NCBI RefSeq assembly: GCF_001856685.1
Contig: NZ_CP017812.1
Coordinates: forward strand, 372,001 to 436,000
Direction: 5' to 3'
Origin: Boudabousia tangfeifanii
GTDB lineage: Bacteria; Actinomycetota; Actinomycetes; Actinomycetales; Actinomycetaceae
DNA: 64,000 nucleotides
The notes beneath the pieces are model-generated. The model made no database searches. It saw only the letters and a list, made by a program, of their open reading frames with translations, and was not told where the DNA came from. Shown one piece after another: positions 17,046-26,306 of the stretch. The first letter of the stretch is position 1. Every line of letters begins with the position of its first letter. Both the position numbers and the translations under genes were made by a program.

Positions 17046-19274
17046 ATGTCTGACCGCACTTTTGGGACTCACGCAGAGTTAACCAAGCATCCGCGTTCGT
17101 CCTCGGCCCTATTAATTGCCTTTATCTGTGCATTTTTAGGGTTTTCTCTTGCTCCTATGAACCCAGCTGCGCAAGCGGCCACAAATGTTCGCTTGGATAA
17201 AGGCCATGTCGACATTTTTAACGTCTCTGCCAAGGGTGATCAGCTCAAGCTGGATGTAAAAGAAGACGTCACAGGTTTGGGAGTTCGCCGCCCAGCCGAG
17301 GATGTGACTTTGGTGGTAAAGCCACAGGCTTTCTCAACTTTGCCACAGAACATCCCTGAAATTGGGGTTCCCGGTTACTACCTTCCACAGACTCAGGATC
17401 CAGCTTTGCTCTGGCCAGGTTGGGATACGCTCGAGGTCGCGAATGCCGGATTTAATGCCGTCAAACTACAGTTCATTGAAGTTAATGGCCCGGGCCGAAT
17501 CTTCTTAGCATCTTCGGGAGTATGGGGAAACGTGATGCCTCTACTCGATGGCAATAACTATCAGGTTAAGACTGGGGCAGTTAGAACTCAGGCCTACCCA
17601 GCTCACACTCACGCCCACTGGATTTTTGAAAAGCCTGGACGTTACACCATGAAGCTGCAGGCCATTGCCGCCAAGAACGGCAAGACCTTCCGCTCGAACC
17701 TAGCTACATATAACTGGGAAGTTGGCGATTTGAGCAAGCTGCCCAAACCAGTTCCAGCTAAGCCGGCCCCCGCTCCTGCCAAGCCAGCTCCGGTAAAGCC
17801 CGCTCCGGTAAAGCCGGTCCCAGCGCCCGCTCCGGCTCCAGCGCCAGCACCCACGAAACCAACCCCAGCGCCCGCTCCGGTCAAGCCCACTCCGGCTCCA
17901 GCGCAGCCTGCTCCGGCCAAGCCAGCTCCAGCGCCCTCGGTCGAATCAAGCCCAGAAGATGGTCAGATTCCACCACGCGTTGAGGTACCCACCCCTGAGC
18001 CCACTACTGAAGCTACGGTAGAAGAGCCGGGAGCTGTGCCAGTGGATGTCACTCCGGAAGAAGTTGCAAGTGTAGAGCCAACTCCGAGCGCTCCGACTGC
18101 TGAAGCGCCACAAAAACCTGTGGCTCCCACGCCAGAAGCAGCTAACACTCCAGAATCCACGCCAGAGGCAACCAGCCCGGAAGAAACTCCGGCCCCACAG
18201 CCGCCAGTGGCGAACGATCCGCAAGAAGAGGCTCCAGCGCAGCCTACCCCAGTGCAGCCGGCAACCCCAGTAAAGCCAGGCGGTAACTCGGTAACCCCAG
18301 GAGTAAACCAACCGGTTGCTCCCGCCCCAGCTCCAAAACGTCCTAACGCCAAGACCCCAACCCCGATTTCGTCGTTGCGTCAGAACTACCAGCAACCACA
18401 GCCAGTGGTCTGCCGTCCATATCAGTCGGCCAGCTCCCAAGTTTCTTTGGCCGCGCGGGTCAAGGACGATCGCACTTCACCAGCAGTTTGGCGCGATCCA
18501 GCCGGGGTCGTTTTCCATCTAGGTGATGCCAGCCGCAGTCGCACTAACTCGCCGATTGGGATCATCCCCGCCAACACTCCAGTTTGGATGATCGGTGCCA
18601 CCCAGATTCCTAATGTGCCTTGGCTCGGAGCCAACACCATGGACGAGTCGATCTTGAACCAGACCACTGGTGAAGTCACTTGGGCCCTCACCGGCTTCTC
18701 CGGCCCAGGCGCAATGGAAGTTTTCACTTCCGGTAACTTCGGCAAGGTAGTTGGACAGCGTTGGTTCGCTGCCTCCGGTAGCCGCTTCGGTGGCTCAACC
18801 GTGATTGGCCGCAATACTCACGTTCACCCGAACTGGGTATTCACCGCCCCAGGCACCTATCGTCTAGAAATTAGCCAGATCGCCACCTTGCGCAATGGTA
18901 AGAAGATTGTGGCTCGTACCCCGCTGACCTTTACCGTCGGTAGCGGCAGCGGCATCACCGCCGGTCACTTCGACCTCGGTGCCCAGGTAGTTTCTAACGG
19001 CCAGACCCAGGTGCTTTGGCGCGACCAGTACGGTCGATCCTGCCAACCCACTCGCAAAATCACCAAGCAGGAAGCCCAGAAGCTTCCCGCAGTCCCCGAC
19101 AGTTTCCGTTCCGGCAAGGGCGTTGACCCCAGCCAAGTCACTGTGGGACCCAACGGCCAGCCAGTACTAGCTAATACCGGTGCCTCCAGCGTGGAATACG
19201 CAGTCTTCGCCCTCGGGCTAGGACTGCTCGGCATGGGCTTAGTAGTACAGGCCAGTCGCCGTCGTCAACGTTGA
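17046..19274 (+). CDS. Sortase-anchored surface protein with anchored-repeat (TIGR03769-type) domains
   Basis: 742 residues. Signal peptide to about residue 45 (hydrophobic core LLIAFICAFLGFSLAP, cleavage after AAQA). The first repeat domain (about 48-230) opens with RLDKGHVDIFNV and ends HTHAHWIFEKPGRYTMKL; the second (about 465-640) contains VFHLGDASRSR and THVHPNWVFTAPGTYRLEI; a third short start is ITAGHFDLGAQV. Between them lies a Pro/Ala/Lys then Pro/Glu linker of some 200 residues. The C-terminus is LANTG (708-712), a membrane helix and RRRQR: an LAxTG signal as used by actinobacterial class E sortases. These domains accompany metal-type ABC transporters in actinobacteria, though no transporter lies here. 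A role in zinc or haem capture is inferred. Confidence 0.82.
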   Translation: MSDRTFGTHAELTKHPRSSSALLIAFICAFLGFSLAPMNPAAQAATNVRLDKGHVDIFNVSAKGDQLKLDVKEDVTGLGVRRPAEDVTLVVKPQAFSTLPQNIPEIGVPGYYLPQTQDPALLWPGWDTLEVANAGFNAVKLQFIEVNGPGRIFLASSGVWGNVMPLLDGNNYQVKTGAVRTQAYPAHTHAHWIFEKPGRYTMKLQAIAAKNGKTFRSNLATYNWEVGDLSKLPKPVPAKPAPAPAKPAPVKPAPVKPVPAPAPAPAPAPTKPTPAPAPVKPTPAPAQPAPAKPAPAPSVESSPEDGQIPPRVEVPTPEPTTEATVEEPGAVPVDVTPEEVASVEPTPSAPTAEAPQKPVAPTPEAANTPESTPEATSPEETPAPQPPVANDPQEEAPAQPTPVQPATPVKPGGNSVTPGVNQPVAPAPAPKRPNAKTPTPISSLRQNYQQPQPVVCRPYQSASSQVSLAARVKDDRTSPAVWRDPAGVVFHLGDASRSRTNSPIGIIPANTPVWMIGATQIPNVPWLGANTMDESILNQTTGEVTWALTGFSGPGAMEVFTSGNFGKVVGQRWFAASGSRFGGSTVIGRNTHVHPNWVFTAPGTYRLEISQIATLRNGKKIVARTPLTFTVGSGSGITAGHFDLGAQVVSNGQTQVLWRDQYGRSCQPTRKITKQEAQKLPAVPDSFRSGKGVDPSQVTVGPNGQPVLANTGASSVEYAVFALGLGLLGMGLVVQASRRRQR

Positions 19275-19281
19275 TGGCGAA

Positions 19282-19330
19282 CCGAGGGCGCCTAGCCAAC
19301 CTAACCAACATTCTTGGCGGGCGCCCTCGG
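19282..19330 (+). terminator. Terminator-like inverted pair of the CCGAGGGCG motif
   Basis: CCGAGGGCGCC (19282-19292) pairs perfectly with GGCGCCCTCGG (19320-19330). AACTTTTTAC follows a few bases later. It lies between the two surface genes and may limit read-through. It is one of several places where the window's iterated octamer forms an inverted pair. Confidence 0.6.
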
Positions 19331-19379
19331 CCCTCCAAAACTTTTTACAGCTCCAACTAATTAGAAAGAACTCGAGCTA

Positions 19380-22300
19380 ATGAAACGTCCATTCCGCACC
19401 CTCCCCACCGTCCTCGCGGCCTTCGCGCTGAGTACGACCGGTTTGCTTGCTTCGGGCTTACCCGCAAGTCAAGCCAATGCAGCCGACGAGGCGGATACCC
19501 CAACAGGTGCCACTGAAACCCACGAGACGGAGCATCGTCCCGGTCCTAAAGGCTGGGGTGTGAATGCTCCCAAGGACTTGAAAATTGACGAGGGCGGGAA
19601 GCAGGTGCCTCACCCATGTGCTGGTCGCCGCTTGCTATACCATGCCCACGTTGACGCCACCTATATCACTCGTCATGAGGGCAAATTGACCATCATGACC
19701 GTTGATGGTCAGCATGTAGTCCCCTCGGATACGGTTTGTATGCGCTTGGCTCCCGATGCTGCCGCCGGTGGTGACCAAGGGGTGCCGGCGGGTACTGAAA
19801 TTTCCCGTATGGTGGTGCCTAATGACAAGAACTTGTCCTTCTTGGGGGCACCTGGTCGCATCGTCTGGCACGCTCCAAACCAGCTTTACAATGGCTGGCG
19901 TCCCATCTGGGCGGGCTTTGGCGCTTTCGACCCGCATCACGAATGGGAAGTTCCCACCGATTTCGTAGCCAATAGCGTGCAGTTCAACTTGGTGGATTTC
20001 CAGGGCCCTGGCGATATGGAAGTTTTCAACTACCGGCCAGGTTGGAATGGCGCCCAGCGTCACCTCTCTTCGCGCGATCGTCGCCAGCACACCATGACGG
20101 TGGGTGGTCACGGTCACCTCGACTGGACCTTTAGCGAGCCAGGCATTTACAAGCTGACTTGGGTGGCTAAAGGCAAGCACTTTGATGGCCAAGTTGAAGA
20201 ATCTGCCCCGATCACCCAGTACTGGTTGGTTGGTAGCGACGAACAGGTTGGTTTACCCAAGGGCACTACGGTTGGCTTGAACTCGATTAGCCGATCGGCA
20301 GAGCAAATCCGCAGTGAATTGGGGTTGCCGGTGCCAACTAAGTTGGAAGTTGATCCTAAGCCAATTGAAACAGTGGTAACCCCGCAGGACGGGGAAGAGG
20401 CCCTCAAACAGATTAATTCGACTGGTGCCGCCGAATATGCAGAGGATCATGTCGAGACCGGCTCCCACCGTTTGGTTTTGACTCGAGAAGCTGGGGCAGG
20501 TGCCATTACTGGTGACATGCTCGAGGATGGTACTGGTGAAAGCCACGGCTCCTACCCGGTCTTCGAAGTTCCAGACGATTTCTTGCACTGCCTAGCTGAT
20601 GATAAGTACATGACCGACTTGTCGAAGCACAACTACACCAAGAACTGGTGGTTTACTGGGCTGGCCGGCCAGGTCAAACCCGGCGGTGGCCCCGGCCTCG
20701 GCCTAGATACCACCGGGGTTGACTTTGATGATTTGAACCGTCAAAAACTCCAGGTCGAAATCTCCACCTACGATGCCCCTAAGGGCGGCCGAATGGTGGT
20801 TGGCATGGACGAGGGCGGAGCTTTCCAACCTCTCTTGGGTAACTTCAACTCCCAGCACACTGACCTGCAGTTCTTCATGCCGGGCAAGGAACCATTGCGT
20901 TTCGCCTTCAGCCGTCCTGGCGTTTACAAGGCCGCAATCCAGTACAACGCGAACTTGCAAGACAATACTCGCCAGTACGATTTCGCCGAATGGCAGTTCG
21001 TGGTAGGCAATAACGCGATCAACCAGCTACGCAAGAAGCTAGATGCTAACGCCAAGCTATTGCCGGAAACCAAGCCGGTAAAATGTTCTGAATTGCCGAA
21101 GATGAATGGCGCCGACCCTTCGACCTTCCCACACTTCCCGAAGCGCCCAGAGCCCACCCCGGAAGCTAGTGCGGAACCGACTCCGGCACCAACCCCAACT
21201 CCAGCACCTGCACCTGCACCGACTAAGGAACCAAAGCCGGTCCCAGCACCGACTCCAAGTGCAGAGCCAACTCCCGTTCCGACTCCGGCGCCAGTTCCCA
21301 CCAAGGAACCAGCTCCAAAGCCAGAGCCCAGCGCGGAACCAACTCCGGCCCCAACTCCTAGCGTTGAGCCATCACCAGAAGCACCGACTCCGACGAAAGA
21401 ACCGGCCCCAGCTCCAACTAAGGAACCTGAGCCGAAGCCGGAACCGAGTGTAGAACCAGTGTTGCCACCAGCGCCGAGTGCAGAACCAGTTGTCCCGCCA
21501 CTGCCTGCGCCCACCCCAGCGCCAAAGCCAACCCCAACGAAGGAACCAGCTCCAGTTCCAAGCGCTGAACCGGTGCCAGCTCCAACTCCTTCGGTTGAGC
21601 CCGTCCCAGCTCCGGCCCCAGTGCCGACTGCTGAACCGGTTCCGGCCCCAACGCCAAAGCCTCATAAGCCACGGCCACCGCGCCCACCACGTGGTCACCA
21701 GCCCACCGATCAGGAAGTTACGGCAGTGGTCAAGGGCCTAAAGCAGGCTTGGAAGGATCAGATTCCGAATGTGATTATCACTGATGGTCACATGGATATG
21801 GCGGTCGGTTCCTTCGCCGATGGCGACCAGATCCGCAACGAGGCCTATTTGAATGATGGCCAGAATCCAGCTAAGGAAGTGCTGCGTCCATCTGGTAGCT
21901 TCGCATTTGCCGTGCCGGAAGAAACCAAGTCGCCGGTACCGCCACAGCTAACCAAGTCCCACCCAGAAATGGGCGAGAAAACCTACACCCTCCCGCAGAT
22001 TCAGGATCCCCGATTCGTCTGGTTGGGCTTCTCTTCGCTAGCTTTAGTGGACGGCCAGTATGATCCGGCCTCGGCCATGACCATCCGCGCTACCAACTGC
22101 ACTGGACCCGGAAACCTTGTTTCTGGCCACGTGAACTTGCTCGGTCAGGTTGATGTTGGTTTGGATTGCGCTAACCCGAAGGCGCGCATTACCTACCAGG
22201 ACTTGACCCACGATCACCAAAACTTCTGGTTCTCAAAGCCTGGTGTTTACTCGACCGACCTAGTCTACGAATGGAAGCTACCCAACGGTCAGCCAGTTTC

Positions 22301-23750
22301 ACGCACTTTGCACGTTTCCTTCTTGGTGGGTAAGACCGCCTTGTCCGAGGGTGCGAAGGTGCTCGATCGGGTTGCGACTCAACAGCCTCCTTTCCCAGCC
22401 GAGGATGGGGTCGAGGACGAACCGACCGTGCCAGATGAGCCGGTTGAGGTAAAGCCTTTGCCGCAGCCCAGCGAACCAACTGAGCCGGTGGCCCCAGAAA
22501 ATCCGGTTGTTCCAGAAAAGCCAGTGGCACCGAGTGAACCAACCCAGCCAGTTCAGCCTGAGCCAGAACCTACTGTGCCAGACGATCCGGTAGTGATTCG
22601 CCCATTGCCACAGCCGGAAACTCCAGTTGAACCGACTCAGCCAAGTAAGCCTCAAAAGCCGGTTGTTCCGAGCGAACCTACGAAGCCAAGTCAGCCAGCT
22701 CAGCCAGTCGAACCGGTGCAGCCAAGCGAACCGGCCAAGCCGAGTGAACCGGTGCAGCCAGCGCCGAGTGAGCCGGTTGAGGTCAAGCCTTTGCCGCAGC
22801 CAAGCGAACCGGCCAAGCCGGCAGAGCCAGCCGAACCAGCTAAGCCAGCCGAACCAGCTAAGCCGACGAAGCCGGCGCAACCTGTCGCCCCAGCAGAGCC
22901 AATGGTGCCCAGCAACCCAGCTAAGCCAGCACAGCCGGTAAAGCCAGCACAGCCAGGCGATGAGGCGCAACCCGTCCAGCCGGCACCAAGTGTTCCGGTC
23001 AAACCGGCCCCGAGCAAACCAGCTCAGCCTGAGGAACCTGTCGTTCCTAGCCAGCCAAGTGAGCCAACAACACCTGTGTCACAGCCAAGCGAGGATTCGA
23101 TCCCCGTGGCTATGCCGCAACAGCCAGCTCCGAGCCAGCCGGTAGTAACTCCTTTGCCGAACCGGCCTGTAGCTGAACTGCCGGCCACGATCCCACCGCG
23201 CCTCTACCCGAAGGATAATGGGATCCAGCGTCAGCACCGTGACCTGTTGTCGAATAATGTGTGGAAGCAAAACCGCACAGAACCACAGCAAACCCCACAG
23301 TCGGCTCCGCTGGCAAACGGGGCGGAAGTGAACGGTAACCAGTCCACCAATAACGCCATGCCAATGGGAAATCTCCCGTCCTCGGGCGGCTTGCCCAATA
23401 CTCCAGTAAGTAGTGCGCCAGTAAATGCTGCCCCTGGCTTTGGCACTCTACCAAGCAATGGCAACTTGCCTGTAGGAGGCGCTTTGCCGGCAGCTACTGC
23501 CGAACCGACCGCGGAACCAATCCCAGCGGCCAGCACTGAACCTACTGCCGAAGCACCAGCTACCACCGCAGTGCCACAGGCAGTGCAGGTGCCGAAGGAA
23601 GAAACTGCCACCGTGCAAAACAGTGCCCAAGCTGCTCCAGCTGCGGTAGCTGACAACGGCTGGTGGCGCGGCTTCCTCGTGGGAGCCGGCATCTTCGGGG
23701 CAATTGCCGGGGTAGTGCTCCTGATTGCCGCAGGACGTAAGAAGAGCTAG
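19380..23750 (+). CDS. Giant surface protein with three anchored-repeat domains and Pro-rich stalks
   Basis: 1456 residues. Signal peptide to about residue 35 (SQANA). Domain 1 (about 80-300) has YHAHVDATYI and GHGHLDWTFSEPGIYKLTW; domain 2 (about 360-560) has HNYTKNWWFTGL and FSRPGVYKAAIQY; domain 3 (about 795-985) has IITDGHMDMAVGSF, HDHQNFWFSKPGVYSTDL. All end in the W-F-x-PG-Y strand typical of TIGR03769 surface repeats. Two long Pro stalks (about 600-775, PTPAP/KEP type; 1005-1300, EPxxP/KPAxP type) separate domains and wall. The C-terminus is one helix plus GRKKS; LPNTP occurs upstream but no LPxTG, so it is probably a membrane-anchored stalk. It follows its paralogue by 105 bp. Confidence 0.8.
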   Translation: MKRPFRTLPTVLAAFALSTTGLLASGLPASQANAADEADTPTGATETHETEHRPGPKGWGVNAPKDLKIDEGGKQVPHPCAGRRLLYHAHVDATYITRHEGKLTIMTVDGQHVVPSDTVCMRLAPDAAAGGDQGVPAGTEISRMVVPNDKNLSFLGAPGRIVWHAPNQLYNGWRPIWAGFGAFDPHHEWEVPTDFVANSVQFNLVDFQGPGDMEVFNYRPGWNGAQRHLSSRDRRQHTMTVGGHGHLDWTFSEPGIYKLTWVAKGKHFDGQVEESAPITQYWLVGSDEQVGLPKGTTVGLNSISRSAEQIRSELGLPVPTKLEVDPKPIETVVTPQDGEEALKQINSTGAAEYAEDHVETGSHRLVLTREAGAGAITGDMLEDGTGESHGSYPVFEVPDDFLHCLADDKYMTDLSKHNYTKNWWFTGLAGQVKPGGGPGLGLDTTGVDFDDLNRQKLQVEISTYDAPKGGRMVVGMDEGGAFQPLLGNFNSQHTDLQFFMPGKEPLRFAFSRPGVYKAAIQYNANLQDNTRQYDFAEWQFVVGNNAINQLRKKLDANAKLLPETKPVKCSELPKMNGADPSTFPHFPKRPEPTPEASAEPTPAPTPTPAPAPAPTKEPKPVPAPTPSAEPTPVPTPAPVPTKEPAPKPEPSAEPTPAPTPSVEPSPEAPTPTKEPAPAPTKEPEPKPEPSVEPVLPPAPSAEPVVPPLPAPTPAPKPTPTKEPAPVPSAEPVPAPTPSVEPVPAPAPVPTAEPVPAPTPKPHKPRPPRPPRGHQPTDQEVTAVVKGLKQAWKDQIPNVIITDGHMDMAVGSFADGDQIRNEAYLNDGQNPAKEVLRPSGSFAFAVPEETKSPVPPQLTKSHPEMGEKTYTLPQIQDPRFVWLGFSSLALVDGQYDPASAMTIRATNCTGPGNLVSGHVNLLGQVDVGLDCANPKARITYQDLTHDHQNFWFSKPGVYSTDLVYEWKLPNGQPVSRTLHVSFLVGKTALSEGAKVLDRVATQQPPFPAEDGVEDEPTVPDEPVEVKPLPQPSEPTEPVAPENPVVPEKPVAPSEPTQPVQPEPEPTVPDDPVVIRPLPQPETPVEPTQPSKPQKPVVPSEPTKPSQPAQPVEPVQPSEPAKPSEPVQPAPSEPVEVKPLPQPSEPAKPAEPAEPAKPAEPAKPTKPAQPVAPAEPMVPSNPAKPAQPVKPAQPGDEAQPVQPAPSVPVKPAPSKPAQPEEPVVPSQPSEPTTPVSQPSEDSIPVAMPQQPAPSQPVVTPLPNRPVAELPATIPPRLYPKDNGIQRQHRDLLSNNVWKQNRTEPQQTPQSAPLANGAEVNGNQSTNNAMPMGNLPSSGGLPNTPVSSAPVNAAPGFGTLPSNGNLPVGGALPAATAEPTAEPIPAASTEPTAEAPATTAVPQAVQVPKEETATVQNSAQAAPAAVADNGWWRGFLVGAGIFGAIAGVVLLIAAGRKKS

Positions 23751-23778
23751 AGCCTTAGACGCTAGCTCAAATCAAGTA

Positions 23779-23823
23779 AAGCCGGCGAAGTAAACAGCTT
23801 AGAACTGTCTACTTCGCCGGCTT
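23779..23823. terminator. Terminator after giant surface gene
   Basis: AAGCCGGCGAAGTA (23779-23792) pairs with TACTTCGCCGGCTT (23810-23823), extended by ACAG/CTGT after a bulge. It lies 28 bp past the stop. Only a weak T-tract follows. Confidence 0.75.
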
Positions 23824-23870
23824 AACTTTCGGTGAAAACTACGCAATATCAACAAAAAGTAGGATTAACC

Positions 23871-24013
23871 AAAAAAGCCCCGTCGGTCGCGAGGGGGTGG
23901 GTGGACCAACGGGGCAGGTTGTGAAGCTTTAAGGCTGAGCCGGAAAGCGCCTGTCGGCGCGAAGGCCACTCGAAGTGGCAAGAGTTGGAGCCCGGGGCTT
24001 AACGGCTCAGCTG
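23871..24013 (-). ncRNA. Candidate stand-alone structured small RNA, ~143 nt
   Basis: On the minus strand a TATAAT box (24025-24020) predicts a start near 24013. The transcript begins with GCTGAGCCG (24011-24003), which pairs perfectly with 23942-23934. Inside this 9-bp closing helix are three hairpins: AGCC/GGCT (23999-23989), CCACT/AGTGG with loop TCG (23978-23966) and GCGCC/GGCGC with loop GACA (23960-23947), giving a four-way junction. A spacer of about 18 nt leads to a second helix, GCCCCGTTGGTC (23915-23904) with GACCGACGGGGC (23888-23877; one mismatch), followed by six T, a textbook intrinsic terminator. No minus-strand gene follows, so this is a free RNA rather than a leader. No clear -35 box; a dyad TCGCTTGTAGCGA lies upstream at 24045-24057. 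I do not recognise the family. Confidence 0.65.
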
Positions 24014-24100
24014 TTAATTATTATATCCCTTCTCGCGAATTTCGTCGCTTGTAGCGAGCCAAAACTAGGTATTTACCCTTTTTTAAGGCAAACTAATGGG

Positions 24101-25336
24101 GTGAATCCAGATAACGTCAACCCTGTAACCGACGCTACAAAGGCCGACTCGAACTCGGAGGGAACCTCTGAGCTTACGAACGAAAACGGCGAGGCTTCGC
24201 CCGTCCTCGATACGCCGGCAGAAGCAGTAGCGGCGGAAACTGAGGCACCCACCGAACCGAGCGCCCCCACCCCAGTGGCACCAGCGCCCCAAGACCGCTC
24301 CGTGCAGTACTTGGATCCGGTGGCCGAGGGCGACGACCCCTCTGCTGGACTCATACTCGACATTGAAGCAGACGCCAAATGGCGCACCTCGGTTCCTACC
24401 GCCGCCTGGATCACTGTTTTCTCCGCCATCATTTTGTCATTCGTTTCCCTACTGGGAGCCACCCTCGGTCGAGATATTTTGACCATGCTGGCCCTAGTAA
24501 CCGCTGCGATGGTCTCACTGGGCTTGCCTCGCACGGTAGGCGCGCCCGCTCCACGTCATTCCAGCGCAGTGGCCCTAATCTTCTCGCTACTGTCCGTACT
24601 GGCAGTTCGCGTCCTCGACGATCTATATATTGCGGCCATTATTTGTGCACTCTCCGTGGTGGCTGCCTTTATTGCCGAAATGTTGCGTAAGGACGGCCGC
24701 CCTCGATTGCTGGATTCAGTCTCCACCACGGTAATGACGACAGTGGCGGCTACCTGTTCGGTAGCAATTGTCGGCTTGGCCCCGCACGGTTCTTGGGAAC
24801 TTGCACTCGTCGGTTCCTCCGTGTGCGTCGCCGGTGCGGCCCTCAGCTTCCAGTTAATGCGTATGCTTTGGCCTGGACTCGGTGCGGTTCGCTCAAACTT
24901 GATGACGGTGGAACGCACTCATCCTTCCCGCACCACCCGCGTGTGGGTGGCAGCAGATTCGCCCGAGGGGGCGCTGATCCAAGAAATCAACGTTTACTGG
25001 ATGCTGAACGAAACCGCCCGCACTATCACCATTATTCTTAGTGGCCTCCTTGGGGCTCTAATCGCGGCCGCACTATACAGTTCAAATCTGATTACCGGGC
25101 GCAATGCCGATGTGCTTTTGCGGCTAGGACAAATCGTGGGCGGGGGAGCGATCCCACTCATTCTGGTCGGTCTACTTGCCGGCATGCTCTCCGGCTTCGT
25201 GGTGATGTTAGGAATCCGCATCTTGCGTCCCACCACCGTCCGCGTGCCACTCTGGGGCGCCATTGCCTGGGGAGTCTTGCCGACCATCGTGATGGCCATG
25301 CCCACTTACGCCCTCGTAAGAATGGCTGGCGCCTAA
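24101..25336 (+). CDS. Polytopic membrane protein of unknown function
   Basis: About 411 residues from a GTG at 24101. The longer frame from 23975 would run through the structured RNA and has no ribosome site, so it is rejected; the GTG itself has only a weak AAGG upstream. The first ~95 residues are acidic and Pro/Glu/Thr-rich, followed by about ten hydrophobic helices (first WITVFSAIILSFVSLLGATLG). Two blocks of helices flank a soluble loop near residue 280 (TVERTHPSRTTRVWVAADSPEGALIQE). This resembles unannotated actinobacterial permease-like proteins; I cannot name a family or substrate. It stands alone between the ncRNA and the nitrobindin-like gene. Confidence 0.7.
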   Translation: MNPDNVNPVTDATKADSNSEGTSELTNENGEASPVLDTPAEAVAAETEAPTEPSAPTPVAPAPQDRSVQYLDPVAEGDDPSAGLILDIEADAKWRTSVPTAAWITVFSAIILSFVSLLGATLGRDILTMLALVTAAMVSLGLPRTVGAPAPRHSSAVALIFSLLSVLAVRVLDDLYIAAIICALSVVAAFIAEMLRKDGRPRLLDSVSTTVMTTVAATCSVAIVGLAPHGSWELALVGSSVCVAGAALSFQLMRMLWPGLGAVRSNLMTVERTHPSRTTRVWVAADSPEGALIQEINVYWMLNETARTITIILSGLLGALIAAALYSSNLITGRNADVLLRLGQIVGGGAIPLILVGLLAGMLSGFVVMLGIRILRPTTVRVPLWGAIAWGVLPTIVMAMPTYALVRMAGA

Positions 25337-25418
25337 AGTTTTTCGCCGCAGCTTTCGTTGCCGGCACACAGGTTTTCCGGTGATAGTTCCCCCTAGCGCA
25401 AAGGCTCTAAGTGCTTTG

Positions 25419-25454
25419 TTCGCCCTCGGCTCTCAAACGCAGATCGAGGGCGAA
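25419..25454 (+). terminator. Hairpin made of inverted CGAGGGCG motifs
   Basis: TTCGCCCTCG (25419-25428) pairs perfectly with CGAGGGCGAA (25445-25454), loop of 16 bases, followed by AACTTT. Probable weak terminator for the membrane protein gene. Confidence 0.55.
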
Positions 25455-25484
25455 AACTTTACCCATTTAAGCTAGCCTAAAAAT

Positions 25485-26306
25485 ATGATTACTATTCCCG
25501 CAAACTTGCCCGAAAAACTTCTGCCGCTAGCTTGGATGCTAGGAAATTGGCGCGGTTATGGGGCTTGGCTTCCCGCCGGTCCGCAAGCGCTCGGCACCCA
25601 GAGTCTACAAGTTTTAGTCCACGAAGAAGAACTCTTCTTTGTCTGGCAATGGCAAGGGGCCAACGGCTTCGCCCAGCCACAAGAAAGTGCCCAAGCGGGA
25701 AGTGCCAAACTTACTCCGGTTGGGAACCGCTTTGCCCGCTGGCAGCGGCTACAGGTGCAAGCTATTCACGCCGAAACCAACCCGGTACAACTCGTGTTTA
25801 CCGCCACCGACCTCGTGCCACCACAGTCCGTGGCCACCACCTTGGCCGAGGACGAAAACGCTGCTTGGCCCACCGTCGAAGAACTAGCCACCTGGCAGTC
25901 CGGCCGCGAATGGTCCGGCGTGATGGTGCCCCCGCGTGGCCAATGGCAATCCCTCGGCGCCGGGGAAGAAAACGCAGACACCACCCTTGTTCTTCCAGGA
26001 GCTTCTACCGTCGCTCCAGAAGCATTAAGTGCAAACCAAGACGAGGCCGAAAACCCAGCTCGCGACTACGCTCTCGCCGAAAGCTTCGGCACCGACGGTT
26101 CGGGCGGTCGCATCCGCATGTTCGGCCTAGTCGATAGTGAATTAATGTGGAACGAACTGGCGTTTTCAGCCAAACGTTTCACTGAACTTACTGCCGCCGG
26201 CCAAAGCCTAGGGGAAGACGACCTCGTCCCTGTTGCCACCGGCCGCCTAGCCCAAGTGGATGAAAGTCTAGTGGACTTGCGAAAGCCGTGGAAGGAAGAA
26301 AAATGA
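25485..26306 (+). CDS. FABP/nitrobindin-like heme-binding barrel protein
   Basis: 273 residues. The N-terminus LPLAWMLGNWRGYGAW matches the LxGxWxGxG motif opening the DUF1794/THAP4-like beta-barrel (nitrobindin, mycobacterial Rv2717c group), a lipocalin-like fold that binds ferric heme and can scavenge nitric oxide or peroxynitrite. WQWQGANGF, LTPVGN and the C-terminal strands (LMWNELAFSAK) fit. It is longer than the usual ~160-200 residues because of Glu/Pro/Ala-rich insertions around residues 120-200. Its stop overlaps the start of the YgfZ gene by 4 bp (ATGA), so the two are translationally coupled. The heme ligand His is not assignable by eye. Confidence 0.8.
   Translation: MITIPANLPEKLLPLAWMLGNWRGYGAWLPAGPQALGTQSLQVLVHEEELFFVWQWQGANGFAQPQESAQAGSAKLTPVGNRFARWQRLQVQAIHAETNPVQLVFTATDLVPPQSVATTLAEDENAAWPTVEELATWQSGREWSGVMVPPRGQWQSLGAGEENADTTLVLPGASTVAPEALSANQDEAENPARDYALAESFGTDGSGGRIRMFGLVDSELMWNELAFSAKRFTELTAAGQSLGEDDLVPVATGRLAQVDESLVDLRKPWKEEK

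Noticed and set aside
21372..23692. Minus-strand frames rich in Trp/Arg/Gly/Ala opposite the giant surface protein
   Set aside because: Reverse reading of Pro/Glu/Lys repeat codons; composition artefact.
23981..24000. Resemblance of the ncRNA segment to a conserved rRNA stretch (GCCCGGGGCTTAAC)
   Set aside because: Only about 14 bases, no flanking rRNA sequence, and it is accounted for by a hairpin in the ncRNA fold.
23975..24100. Upstream extension of the membrane protein frame
   Set aside because: It overlaps the structured minus-strand RNA and its promoter, has no ribosome site, and would fuse a spurious hydrophobic segment to an acidic N-terminus.
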